Below the pieces are notes generated by a model, which saw only the letters and a program-made list of their open reading frames with translations, searched no databases and had not been told where the DNA came from. Of a stretch of DNA of 64,000 nucleotides, positions 1 through 11,900 are shown piece by piece (the first letter of the stretch is position 1; each line of letters begins with the position of its first letter). The position numbers and the translations under genes are program-made. Source of the stretch: Paraphysomonas bandaiensis (lineage: Eukaryota > Chrysophyceae); NCBI GenBank assembly GCA_965644295.1, contig CBFFRP010000032.1, forward strand, positions 1-64,000. Direction: 5' to 3'.

Positions 1-252
1 AATATGTGACCATACCGTACACGTTCCATACCACTCCATGCAAGACAACAAGGAGTTCAAATGCATATACAGTATTGCGTACACCGTATACCAGTGCATT
101 TATACCGTGCATAAGCATATGAGCACCCTACCACTGTACAAGCCCACTGGCACTGCTGTTGTGAAGTGCACGCAGAGCACCATATGAATAACTTGCAGCG
201 CCGACATACAGCTCTAGTCTACTTGACCACATAACAATAATTGGCTAATTCC
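1..252 (+). promoter_or_regulatory. Upstream region of prefoldin 3
   Basis: No gene is visible in this stretch. It is rich in TATAC/CATAC steps and contains several GTATAC-like palindromes. Similar composition occurs upstream of several other genes in the window, so it may hold the promoter. No clear TATA box position can be assigned. Confidence 0.3.
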
Positions 253-1021
253 ATGTCAGAAGAAAGCAAAAGCTCTATGCAATCTGAGGTCGCAGCTGAT
301 GCGACTGGAGATGTGACTCTTTTACAGTTGATAACAGAGGGCAAGAACCCTCGCGGCATTCCATCTGCTATATTCATTGTGAGTGTCTTATATGCAGTAA
401 TGATGAGTCCGCGTTATAATTTATATGTGTTTTGATAGGAAAATGTGGAGCAGTATCTTGGTGGTCACTCTGTTGAGTCGACACTTGGAGCCCTACAAGA
501 ACTATACAGTAAATATAAATACATGGAGCAGAGTTTTGAAAGGTCCAAAGGCGTATACAAGTCTAAAGTTCCGCTCACAGAACAAACTTTGGACCTTTTA
601 CGCACTCTAAAGAAACGGAAGGATGAGGAAGAGGAGTTAATTACACGTTATAGTCTTTGTGACACTCTTTTTGCAGAAGCGAAGGTGTGTCAGTTGCTCG
701 CGGATTGAACATGGGTTTGATTTGATATGCAGGTTGATACATCTGAGTCCAAAGTGTATCTCTGGATTGGAGCAAGTACTATGGTTGAGTACACATACGA
801 TGAAGGTATGAAAACTTGTGCTTTTTCGGTAGTTGTAATTTTTTATTTCAGGAATCGAACTTTTGGAAACTCAGCTAAAGCAGTTTGCAGAGAAGATCAA
901 GGAGTTAAACGAAGACCTCGACCATCTACGTACTAATTCGATCACCGTTGAGGTGAACATGGCTAGATTATTTAATTACAACGTCAAAGTTAAGAAGCTG
1001 GCCCAAGCCTCTGCCAAGTAA
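253..1021 (+). CDS. VBP1: Prefoldin subunit 3 (VBP1/PFD3)
   Basis: This is the alpha-type subunit of the cytosolic hexameric prefoldin, which holds nascent actin and tubulin for the CCT chaperonin. Exons are 253-378, 439-684, 733-805 and 852-1021; phases join cleanly and give 204 aa, close to the usual family length of about 200. The first in-frame ATG is at 253. Two helical coiled-coil arms flank a central hairpin. The stretch reading KVYLWIGASTMVEYTYDE and the C-terminal ITVEVNMARLFNYNV match the conserved VBP1 signatures. Introns are 60, 48 and 46 bp with GT...AG ends. The gene stands alone, with a retrotransposon about 340 bp downstream. Identification is strong; the exact splice sites are inferred. 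Confidence 0.93.
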
Positions 1022-1365
1022 GACCTCCTTGTTCTGAGTAGAAAAAAGTATTTATTTTGTGATTGGTACTGTAATCCGTCATTCTTTAATAATATTTTTT
1101 TCAACCAAGATACCAATCCCAGATTATTATATCTTTCAGTAGTTTTCAGAAACAAAGATCTTGTGAATATATTTTTCACCCACCTCACTGCATACAAGTA
1201 GCAAGCTATCTGAGCTTACTTTGTATTGCAGATAGTAGTCATCGTATTCCTGAATCGGATATATAAATGTTAAAAAGCTTCGTTTCTGCTGAAGTCTGGA
1301 CGGACTGTGTGATTTGAGTGGAGTGGGGTAGTGATTGTCCAATTATTAGCAATATAGGCGTGTAA

Positions 1366-1658
1366 TATTAGAATATGGACTGTATCCTAGTATATTCAAT
1401 GTGGTACTTGAAGACAATGTACGAGAATACAGTGAAGTATGGTGATGTGTAGATGCTGTTATGATATTGAGAAAACTGAAATAGTTTGCTCTTTCAAGAT
1501 ATGTTTAGTAGCGAAAGGTCTACAGAAGTAGTGATTTATGCATGGCACAAAACGAGCTTGTGTTGTTTAACACAATTCGTGTAAACGATATTAATAAATC
1601 TATCTAGTCTAACAACTTAATCTCTCTTTGATCTAAGTAAAATGAGCATTTCCCAACA
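1366..1658 (+). repeat. 5' LTR of copia element 1
   Basis: This 293-bp direct repeat appears identical to 6527-6819. It starts TATTAGAATATGG and ends CCCAACA. It is preceded by TGTAA (1361-1365), which recurs just after the 3' LTR as a 5-bp target duplication. The last 17 bases already contain the polyprotein start codon at 1642. The first bases are TA rather than the canonical TG. Confidence 0.92.
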
Positions 1659-4600
1659 TGGTAGCGAGCGAGGAGGAGAGAAGGAGGATAGAGGAGTAGT
1701 TCCTCAGTTCAACGAGACTAACGTTGAACAATGGATTGAGGACTTCGAGACATTCCTTATGAGGAAGGAACAAAGCGAGGTAGCGGTGGAACTGCCACCT
1801 AAGGAGAGCGACTTCGGGGAGCAGCCACTTACGTTGATGGAGGAGAAGGCGTACAGACAGGCTGTGAAGAGGTATTGGAAGGCGAACGCCATAGCTTATT
1901 CTTACTGCAGGGATGCGGTGCAGCATTCCCCGAAAGCGCTGCGTAAATTCCATCTTACCCACAAAGCGTTCAAGGCAGAAGGGAGTGGTGTAAACAGGTT
2001 CAAAACACATGTAATGATTGATGAGTTGAAGAAGTGTTTTGCTGGAGGGAAGCAAAATAGGATCAGTGACCTCTTAACTCAATATGGTTCTTTCCGTATG
2101 CGTCCGGAGGAGACGGCGAAGGACTACGTACTACGGTTCGAACTACTGCTGAAGGAACTACAGGAGCAGCAGCAGGATATCTCGGAGGTATCAAAAACAA
2201 GTCGACTACGAGAAGGCTTGCTCAATGAAGAGTATGCTCAACTGAGAGTTGGATTATACTTGATGGATGATGATGTTAATTATGTAACTGTATCACGTAA
2301 GATAGAAGGCTATGATGATACTATGGCTGGGAAGGAAGCGTTGGAGAAGAAGCGTAAAAGAGTGGAGGAGCTGAACCTGATAGACAGTAAGAAACGATAT
2401 CGCAGAGAGAGGGATCATCGTAAGAAGAACAACGGTAAGAAGAAGCCGATGAAGAAGGATACAGAGATTACAGGGCAGCGACCTGGAAGTGCCGAATATA
2501 CTGGGTGCAGAAATTGTAAGTCAAAGGAACATCTTGCCATCGATTGTCCAGCATCGAAAAAGAAGTACTCGCAAAGCAAGAGCAAGGCTGTGAGGTTTCA
2601 AGATGGAAGGAAACCAGACAAAAGACTACTTACAGTTGAAAACATCAGGCGTGGAGAGCCAGCGGATTTGTCTGACGAAGACGAAGCAAATATGATCGAG
2701 CAACAGGAAGAGTATCACTTGTCATGTAATGTGTATGAGACGAATATATGCAGTAGTGTGCATGAGGATATTCACTATACATACATTGATACCTGTTGTT
2801 CGTCATCAATGTTTTTGATAAATGATGTGAATATACTTGATAGTCATATGCACACATCAAAGGTTATTAATGGTTCGAAAAAAGGGTCAGAGATATGCGT
2901 CACGAGTGTAGGTTCCCGTGGAGCATGGAAGAACATTGAGGTATCAAGTCAGATAAATCGGTGTCTTTGTTCTGGACGGAAGTTGAACGATATGGGATAT
3001 CGATTTACTGTATGGTATGGTATACAGATATATGACAGAAATACGGATGAGCTGGTGTTGGAGGGACCTATGAAGAATGGAATGACTGCTGTGCCAACAC
3101 AGCAGTTATTGGAGCTTCCAGACGTATCGACATCCAGTGATTCAGAAGTAAATCTCAGTGACCGTACGGGTGAGGATGAACTGGAGCTGTTACATAGGAG
3201 AGCGGGTCATTTTAACAAGCATGCGTTGGTAGAAGCCCACAAAAGAATGCTAATTATTGGGACTGGACTGAAACGAAAACATCTCTCGAAACGTGTTTCC
3301 AAAGAACAGTGTCTATGTGATGTATGCGCCAGGGCGAAGATCACCAGAGTAAGTTTTCGGACAAAGGATGAGGACTCCGTTCGTCCAAATTTCTCGGCCG
3401 ATATAGCAGTATACTTAAATTGTCCAGCTCGAGGAGGGGAAATATATGTGCTCAAACTAACACACCATGCCAGTCGGATGTTCTGGTCGGAAGGGCTTGT
3501 TCATAGGACTGGGTCATCGGTACTGCAGGTTTTCAAGAAGATTTTTGAAGGAGATGTGAAAAGGTACAAATTAGAAATGCATCATTACCATGCAGATGGA
3601 GCAGGGGAGCTAATATGTGATGAGCTGCGACAATATCTTAGGTCACAGGGTTGCTATCAACATACGTGGAGCTCTACGGACTCTCCTGAGATGAACGCGA
3701 TTGAGGAGCGGAAATTCAGGACCTGTGGTGAGATGACATTAGCGATGCTGATTCAGTCAGGATTGCCTTCACAGTTTTGGCTAGATGCCTACATGGCAGC
3801 CAGGTACATATTAATTCGATTGCCTACAAAGACAGCGAAGGGGTATATGTCCCCTCTTGAATTTTTGACTGGTGAGGCTCCCAATCTGAAATATCTCAGA
3901 GTATGGGGGTGTCGTGCGTATGTCCTCACTACAAAGGCGGATCGACGGAAAGACTGGGACGACAAGGCCCTTATCGGATATCTGATAGGATATTCAGATG
4001 AAAAGGTAGGATATGATGTATATCTACCTGCGACTGATAGGGTCGTCACGTCGGTACATGTATTAACTGATGAGTCCATACCGTCACGCTCGGAGAGCTA
4101 TTTCGCTGAGATAGATGCTCTTCGAGTGAAGGAGGCCGAGAGACCGAAAATTGTGTCTGACTATGCGGGCTTAGAAGGTACATATCATATTGATGATGAG
4201 GATGGTCTTCTCTACAAGACCACGAGAGTAGTAGAACGAAAGGGGGTAATAGTAGCCTATCGATCTCTGGTAACTGCAGGTCGGAAGCATATCGAGCACC
4301 GGGTGCCGATTCACGTCGAGGACGTAGTGCGAATGACTGCAGAAACTCCCGGGAATACCGGATATATAGGAAAGGGGGACGCCCTGAGTACTATGCCAGC
4401 CAGGGTGCTGGACCAGGGAAGACCTGGAGGGTTACAGGAGAGTCCTGACCCAACCTGTCAGGAGACAGCTGTGAGGTTGCAGACCTCTGAAGACTATGAG
4501 TCTGGGGTTGTGAGCGGGGCTCCTCCCACAACGCACGATGTGCGTGCTCAGGATGAGCAAGGTACGGGTTCTTATATACCTCGTCGACCGATTGAACTAG

Positions 4601-6353
4601 ATGGTGATGGTCGGGTCCGACGCAAACGGCTGCAGCGGAGACTGGCAAACGCGTCAGTTTTAGGAGAGATTAATATGGTTGAAGTACCGGATGCGCATAA
4701 TATTGATCTTAACCATGCAGAGACAGAAGATATCAAGATACCAAATTCATATGCCGAGGCAGAGAGATCTCCACAGTATCAACAATGGAGAAAAGCTCGA
4801 ATGGTGGAGAAGACATCATTGCTGAAAAGACGTGTCTTGAAGATCGTGAAAATTCCAAGCGGAGTGAAATTAGTTAGAGCGAAATATGTGCATACGGTGA
4901 AGCGAGACATACTAGGGAATATAGTAAAGTACAAGGCTCGGCTAGTGGCATTAGGAAATCTCCAAGAGAAGAAGGAGGAGGAGCCGTCCACTTTCGCTCC
5001 AGTGGTTAAGGGTATAACCATTAGACTAGTGTTAGCGATTGCGTTTATGTTACAGATGCATGTGCATCAATTAGATGTATCATCCGCATTTTGCTATGCA
5101 GATCTGGAGGATGACGTGTATATGGCACCTCCACCAGATGAGGAATTACTAGCTGGATGGTGTTTTCAACTAATCAAGGCATTGTATGGACTGCGATCTT
5201 CACCGCGACAGTGGAATAAACATATTGACAAGTTTATTAAATCATTGCATTTTACTCCGTGTATTTTGGATACGTGTTTGTATATGCGATGGAGTAACGG
5301 AAAACTGCATTTATTATTGATATATGTTGATGATATCATAATTGCATCCGCTGATCTGACTTACTTGGAAAGCGTAAAGCGTAGGTTCTGTGAAACATTC
5401 GAGATGCATGATCTGGGAGTGTGTAAGCGATTTCTGAACATCAGGATAACCAGAGGAGAAAATTGGTATATGTTAGATCAATCTGAGTATGCTAAGAATA
5501 TTATCAAGAAATTCAGCTCAGTTATGGGAAAGAGTAGTAAGAATAAGGAGGCCCCACTACCTACTAATGTTCAGGATCTGTTGGCAGAGGAACGTGAACT
5601 TACGGAGGAGCAGAAGCAGTGGGTTGACTCATTTCCGTATCGGCAAATTATTGGAGCAGTGTTGTATCTAGCAATGCATACTAGACCTGATCTGGCTTAT
5701 GCAGTGGGGTTATTGTCTCGATTTAGTAGTTGTCCGACATATGCATCGTGCAAACTGGCGATTCACTTATTGAAATATTTGCGTGGAACAATTGATGAGG
5801 GCATCAGATTCAGTGGGAGTGAGTTCGACTTACATGTGTTCAGTGATTCAGATTGGGCTGGTGATAGACTGACTCGGCGATCGACAACAGGATACATTGT
5901 GTTCTTATGTGCAGGCGCATTGGCCTGGCAGTCTAAACTACAGACCACAGTTGCAACTTCGAGCATGGAATCTGAATATATGGCGGAGTATGCGGCTATG
6001 CAAGAACTGGTGTGGCTTCGGGGGTGTTCAAGGAGCTCGGGCTCTTAGTTGCGAAGCCGACTCCATTCTTTATGGATAGCAAGAGTGCGAAAGATCTCTC
6101 CGAGAATCCTGTGTATCATAAGAGGTCGAAGCATATAGACATCAAGTATCACTGGGTGAGAGAGCATGTAAATGGAAAATTTCCTACGGCAAAGTTGATT
6201 CATGTGTCGACGGATGATATGGCGGCTGATATTTTCACGAAGGCATTGTCAACGAAACTTTTCAGTCGTCATGAGAAAACTATTACCGGGGTTAAGAGAA
6301 GTGTGTCAACCAGAGTTGAGGAGCAGCAGAAGAAGCGACCCCGAAGAGGTTAA
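1642..6353 (+). pseudogene. Copia element 1 gag-pol polyprotein, one frameshift
   Basis: A single frame runs from the ATG at 1642, inside the LTR, to a stop at 6048; the remainder of RNase H continues in another frame to 6353. Visible parts: gag; a CX2CX4HX4C zinc knuckle near residue 290; a protease active site reading IDTC near 382; integrase with an HHCC-type zinc region (about 518-567) and D, D, E residues in the ADIAV, HADGAGE and SPEMNAIEE contexts; RT with YVDD near 1228; RNase H with FSDSDWAGD near 1400. Relative to element 2, a G run at 6020-6024 has five instead of six bases and shifts the frame before the last RNase H motif (DSKSAKDL). This is either a real one-base deletion or an assembly error. 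Gag and pol are otherwise in one frame, unlike element 2. Confidence 0.9.
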
Positions 6354-6526
6354 AGGTGTGTTTTAGTGGGTGAGAATCCCACATAACTATATATCTAGTT
6401 GACTGCTAGTTATATATGTATCTTGATAAGATTTCACATCTATTTTACCTATGAGACTAGTTTATAGCATGAAGATCACTGTACTCATTGTTGTTTCGTA
6501 TCACTGCATTCTACATTGAGTGGGAG

Positions 6527-6819
6527 TATTAGAATATGGACTGTATCCTAGTATATTCAATGTGGTACTTGAAGACAATGTACGAGAATACAGTGAAGTA
6601 TGGTGATGTGTAGATGCTGTTATGATATTGAGAAAACTGAAATAGTTTGCTCTTTCAAGATATGTTTAGTAGCGAAAGGTCTACAGAAGTAGTGATTTAT
6701 GCATGGCACAAAACGAGCTTGTGTTGTTTAACACAATTCGTGTAAACGATATTAATAAATCTATCTAGTCTAACAACTTAATCTCTCTTTGATCTAAGTA
6801 AAATGAGCATTTCCCAACA
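6527..6819 (+). repeat. 3' LTR of copia element 1
   Basis: Direct repeat of 1366-1658 with no difference seen by eye. It follows a purine-rich tract and is followed by TGTAA, the target duplication. Confidence 0.92.
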
Positions 6820-6824
6820 TGTAA

Positions 6825-7135
6825 GAGTCAGAACTAGTGTAGCAAATCAATTTAACCAACTAGTGCTTAACTCTGATTTAATACTATTTGGCGTTACAAA
6901 AGTTGCTTGTGCGTCACCGCAAGCACCACAGTGCAACCACTTTCGCTCACTGTCCTAAAGATGAACTAGCCCGGATGTTTGACTTTAGTAGGCAGTCCAA
7001 TATCCCGGATCCCCCGGATGCCCTTGAGGTGATCTGCTGGCTATTTAGCGGCTCACGTTGTTTTCCCGGCAAAAACCTCCGGTATTTATTCCCCATAACA
7101 CCACGAAAAGGTGTGAGTCCGACTTTGTTGAGGGT
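6825..7135 (+). repeat. Dispersed repeat copy, right part, split by copia element 1
   Basis: This stretch shares long blocks with copies near 15000-15400, 17830-18230, 24420-24860, 36650-37125, 52680-52800 (-) and 54070-54290 (-). Shared blocks include TTAACTCTGAT, GCTTGTGCGTC, CAACCACTTTCGCTC, GTAGGCAG and CACCACGAAAAGGTG. The left part of the same copy lies just before 1361, so the retrotransposon landed in it. The family looks like the interior of the hAT-like element at 17418-19185. No protein is encoded. Confidence 0.75.
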
Positions 7136-8918
7136 GGAGTGAAGGACACACTGTAAACTGTAGTATCCGTGGCTAGTGTGCAACTTCTTCTGCTTCCACA
7201 AAGTATTATGTGCAAAAGATGTAGTGGTAGCATTCACAAAGGGTGGGATATTCACAAAAGATGATAAACCTTGGGTGGGCAAAGGAGAATACCCTTCAGA
7301 CTTCAGTTCAGACATGGGAGAGTGTAAACAATTTACGACGCATAATCATATATCCATTTATCGATAATGTTACGCAATATGTTAGCAATAATGACTTGAA
7401 AAAAACGACACACTCGGTATATGTTACAACATAGATATAATTGACTGTGCACGTTAAGAATATCTACAAGTAATTTTAAGATTTAAGATTACGACGTATA
7501 TTATTCATCTGAAATGCATATTATTACAACGTATATGAACACTTCGAATATTACTTAATATGTTGTTAAAGAATTACTTCAATAATTTTACTATATGAAG
7601 AACCTTGGAGTATTCTATGAACCCCGTTCCTGTCTAATATGCAACCACCCACGACACTAGCACAACCTAAAACCTAAGTGACAGATTATGAGGGGATTAA
7701 AGCTTGCTTTGCTTTCTCCTTTCAAACCGAGAAATCAGTCCGCTCAAGAACAATTCATATACTTTCCTAGTGTGATAATGAAGACACACAAGAAGGGACG
7801 TAAGCAGTTTCGCTGCTGTTTACAATCTATTGACTGTAAGTGTGAGAACATTTTCCCAGCATTTCGACAGTGAGGACTTCGTTTCAGTGTTATCACACAT
7901 TTAAGTATAGACATGCTTGTGAGAAGCACAACTGCATATTTATATGCAGCGACTACATTCCCGTGAGTAGAGGGCGTGTTCTCCACACGTGCAATACTTC
8001 AGCATGGTGCGTAGGCATGGACTCTTTTTCAACTCAACCGACATTCCAGATATCTCTTTCGATACCTCCAAATAATAAAAGTCAACGGCCAAGAGTGCCC
8101 GGGATGCTTGTCATTTTCATCATACAGCGCGGAACGTCATATGAACAATTTGACATCTATTCTAGACTCCAATGCACTATTGATAGACCGCTGCAGATAA
8201 AGGGATTATCGATATATCGGTAGTGTTTCTGTATCCAATAATTCGGAGACAAGTTTGAAAATAGAGTCTTAGGTTATGGCCGCCAGAGATTCTAACCGTC
8301 GTATCCATGTAAGCAACCTACTACGAGTAGTGTTCGCCACAGTCACTATGCAATAGGATGATCTGCACTCGGAATGGGAATAAATTAACTGTAAATATAT
8401 TCATATCAATCCAATATACTGAACACTTGATGTCTGGATATATATATATATGTATTATCCATGAACAAACCCTCTCTGTAAGTACTTGAAATCTGTGTCC
8501 ATGGAGATGGTATGGTATGAGATCGGATATCTTACGTACACAAATATGATATGGTATACGGCGACAATGTCAGATTTTTTTATAAAAACACCACTTTTAG
8601 ACAAAATTGATAATTTTCACACACCAGATGGCGGTATACCAGAATACAATAGTATAATGTTAGTGTACGCCACTCTTGATACCAGTATGTGTTATTATAT
8701 GCGGATCATGGCATCACTTGGTCTGCACGTGCACATTGCGAACAAGAGCCCATTAGTCCTTAAACAGCCTTTGTCTCCATCGAAGCACACGTGAACATAA
8801 TCGAGGACCCCCACGAGTGTGCTGTGTCCCTGTCTGTCTTTTATGTCCATCACTTCGAAGTGTTTCCTCTAAGAGTACTTGAATTTAATCGACTTCACTT
8901 CTATTTGTATCGAGTAGT
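7136..8918. other. Gene-poor AT-rich spacer
   Basis: No open frame here carries a recognisable domain or codon pattern. The longest frames (for example 8486-8794, 7870-8223) look like chance. The last part is the upstream region of the C2CD5 homolog. I see no RNA gene. Confidence 0.5.
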
Positions 8919-11900
8919 ATGCCGTCACTTATAAAAATAAGAGTGGTATGATGTGCTACTCGTCTAGGAACTTATATGTGTCTGTGACTCTAATGCATGA
9001 CAGGTGGAGGGTCGTGATTTGCCTGTGATGGATAGGAATCTTCAGGGCGAGGCGTTTACAGATTCTTATGTTGAGATACGGTTAGGAAAGCACCAACAGC
9101 AGCGCACACAGACGATCAGAAAGACTCTGAATCCTCTATGGGATGAAGAGTTTCGGTTTGAGGTTGTGGACGACTCCTTGCTACAGAACACGCCAGTGGA
9201 ATTCAAGGTGCATAGTGCCTGTAAGGAGCGCTCTAATTGTCTCTTATCAGGTTATGGACCAAAATTTATCGTCATCTGAGCTGATAGGCGTGGTGTATGT
9301 GGACCTGAACCCTCTCATAATGAGGACTGCCCATGGATCTGACAAAGACTTGATTGTTGAAGGCTGGTTTCCACTCTATGACACACTGCGTGGAATACAA
9401 GGATCACTCTTTGTTGCTGTGAAACTGCAGTTTATTGGTAACGACAATCCTTTTCGCGATTCTGCTGCGGGGGTTCAGTTTTTCTCAACTTCCTCTCTTT
9501 CCCCATCCGAATTTGTTATACAAGAGGTTGCAGTCGTCTATTATTCTTTTTCGTTACCTTATACTCTCGGTAGGTACTGGGCCTTGTTGTGGACCTTGTG
9601 GTCGAAGATGATCCAGAGATGTCATGGCATGACTACTTTCGAGCTGCCAAGTCCAGTAATGACAGCCGGTATATAATATATTGATTTCTGTTCGTACTAG
9701 AGTGAAGTCTTGTGGTCGTTTAGTATGCGTGTCTTGTATCGACTCAGTGCGACTGTTCGTAAAGAGGTTGGGAAAAAGGTGATCGAGGCAGGAGGCAATG
9801 CAGTTTTGGGGTATACATCACACTTTGATGTTGAGGGAGACTCTGGTATTGTTGCGAGAGCGTATGGCACTGCTTGCCGCCTCATGAAGGTGCCGTAATG
9901 TTTCCCATTGTGGTATTTTTCTGCCTTATATGACACCTTGTGGGAGATAGGTTACTGGTAGCGGAATCGGTGTCATAGAGTCTGATGGTACTCATGGAGG
10001 TATATAAGTAATTTAAATTATTTCTGAATAATTCCACTTCAGGATCTTCGGATTTCCCTCCACCCCCATTTCCTCGCCGTTCAACTACAGCACCAGCGCA
10101 TCCGTCATTACACTCCCACCTCCCCGGGCGTGCTTTGCAGAATATCCACGGGGTCCTAGGAGCATATACCAGCTCCAGTATCGGAATACCAGGGCTAGAT
10201 GGAGAGCTCCAACTGCAGGCCTTCGGACCTTGCAATGATAAGGTTCCTGGACAGACTCGTGATGCATCGGGGACTGCAAGGTATTGCCATATGACCGTTG
10301 TACATGTGGTCGACGGTACTGTTACACAGATATTCTGGGCGTGCAGAATACTCTAACATGCAGACCGAGGGCACATCAAAAAACATATTTCAGTCCGAGG
10401 TGGAACTGCTTTCACTGAAATCGTTCGACGACCATGTCCGTATCCGATTTGGTGGGCTCGTCATGGCGAAGTCAGTGAAGGTCAGATCTATAGAATATTC
10501 AGTGCTCAGTTGATTTTGGTTGTTCTCAGTTTCTGGGGAAGCTTCAGAGCAGCTTAAGTGATCAGGAAACGCGAGAAGGATGGTGGGAAGAGCTCCGAGA
10601 TGAGGTGTGTCTCCTCTGGTTTTGGTTACGTGCTTGTGTTATATAGCTATAGATTCGGAATCATGCACAGACCCTGTGCTGCACCCACGTGGTCGGGTAC
10701 ACTGAAATATGCACCGTTCATGGCGATGTGTGTATTCTTATGTGCACAGGAACTGCTGCTGTCATTAAGGTGACATCGTATTATTTATATGTTACTTAGT
10801 ATATGATATTTTCCTAGGGGTTTCCTCACCCAGTTTACCACCACACGGGTACTGTCAGTAGCATCACTCAGGATGTGCATCATCAGCAACACACATACGC
10901 TGCCTCAAGAGCTGATACTGCGACAAATGCGACAGCCATGTCGATTGATCCACATTCATCTCCTATTGAGCAAATTGTCTCTGATATTGTTGATTATGAT
11001 GCGGATGGGAGTGCGAATGAGGTGAGATATGTTCCACTGCCTCAATAATGTAAGGATTTGTCATTGCTATATATAGGATACATACATCAAGAAAAGGTCT
11101 AGTTCCAAACATATGGCTACTTCACCTGGGTTTGAGACCTCTCTTTTACGCTCAGTCTCGGACGCTAACCCTGTATCGGCATCTGGAGGATCATCATCCT
11201 CTCATGTATTAAGGCGTCATCGATCTCAAGGAGACGCATTTGTCCCTCCCATTTCAACGACTATGCCTAAAAGTTCAAGACGATATCCTCGACAGTGTTC
11301 CATAGCACATGTACCGTATAATCGCAGCAGGTAGTTAATGTAGGCTATGGCTAATACCCGCAGTGATTGTAAATGCAATATAGAGCGCCATTTGCATTCA
11401 TGCGCCTTGTTCCGTGTTTGATGTGTGGTCGAAAATGGGTTCCAGAATACATGATAACTACTGTGCAACCATCTCCCTCTATGCCAGTCAGGGGAAAGGG
11501 CAAGTTGCTGGAGGTTATTGTGCATCGTGCACGTAAATCTGGCAGTGGGGAACAAGATGCTGTGAAAGTTTCTGAGGTAATATAGTGAGAGTGTTTATGT
11601 GCCTTGGATGAGAGATATGTTAGGTGCTTCCGTTCGTGGAGTTTGATGTACAAAAGCAGCTCATGCTGAAGCTTAAAGTATTAGGCATGAATGCTGCCAT
11701 GGGATATTGCTGTACGGTAAGCGATTTTCTCCTGTGGACCTGAGTTGTAGTGACACTTGCAAAAAGGTCCAATTTGGTGCCAGTATGATAATAGCGACGG
11801 CCACTTGCACCGCCGTATATTTAGGTAAGACCGTACCCTGCATATGCATGTCATTCACATTACTGTGGTCACTACAGAGCCTTTACCCCCTCCCCCGCTG

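Larger units (their letters stand above)
1366..6819 (+). mobile_element. Ty1/copia LTR retrotransposon, element 1
   Basis: This is a complete copia-order element of 5,454 bp with two apparently identical LTRs, a TGTAA target duplication (1361-1365 and 6820-6824), a primer-binding-like TGGTAGC directly after the 5' LTR, and a purine tract (about 6514-6526, TTGAGTGGGAG) before the 3' LTR. The domain order protease, integrase, RT, RNase H is diagnostic of copia. Identical LTRs imply a recent insertion. It sits inside an older dispersed repeat whose halves lie at about 1320-1360 and 6825-7135. The RNase H end is frameshifted. Confidence 0.93.

Noticed and set aside
1633-2055. Antisense open frames across the copia polyproteins
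   Set aside because: They overlap clearly coding retroelement sequence on the other strand and lack domains.
8486-8794. 102-codon frame upstream of C2CD5
   Set aside because: No family, odd composition and no splice context; probably chance.
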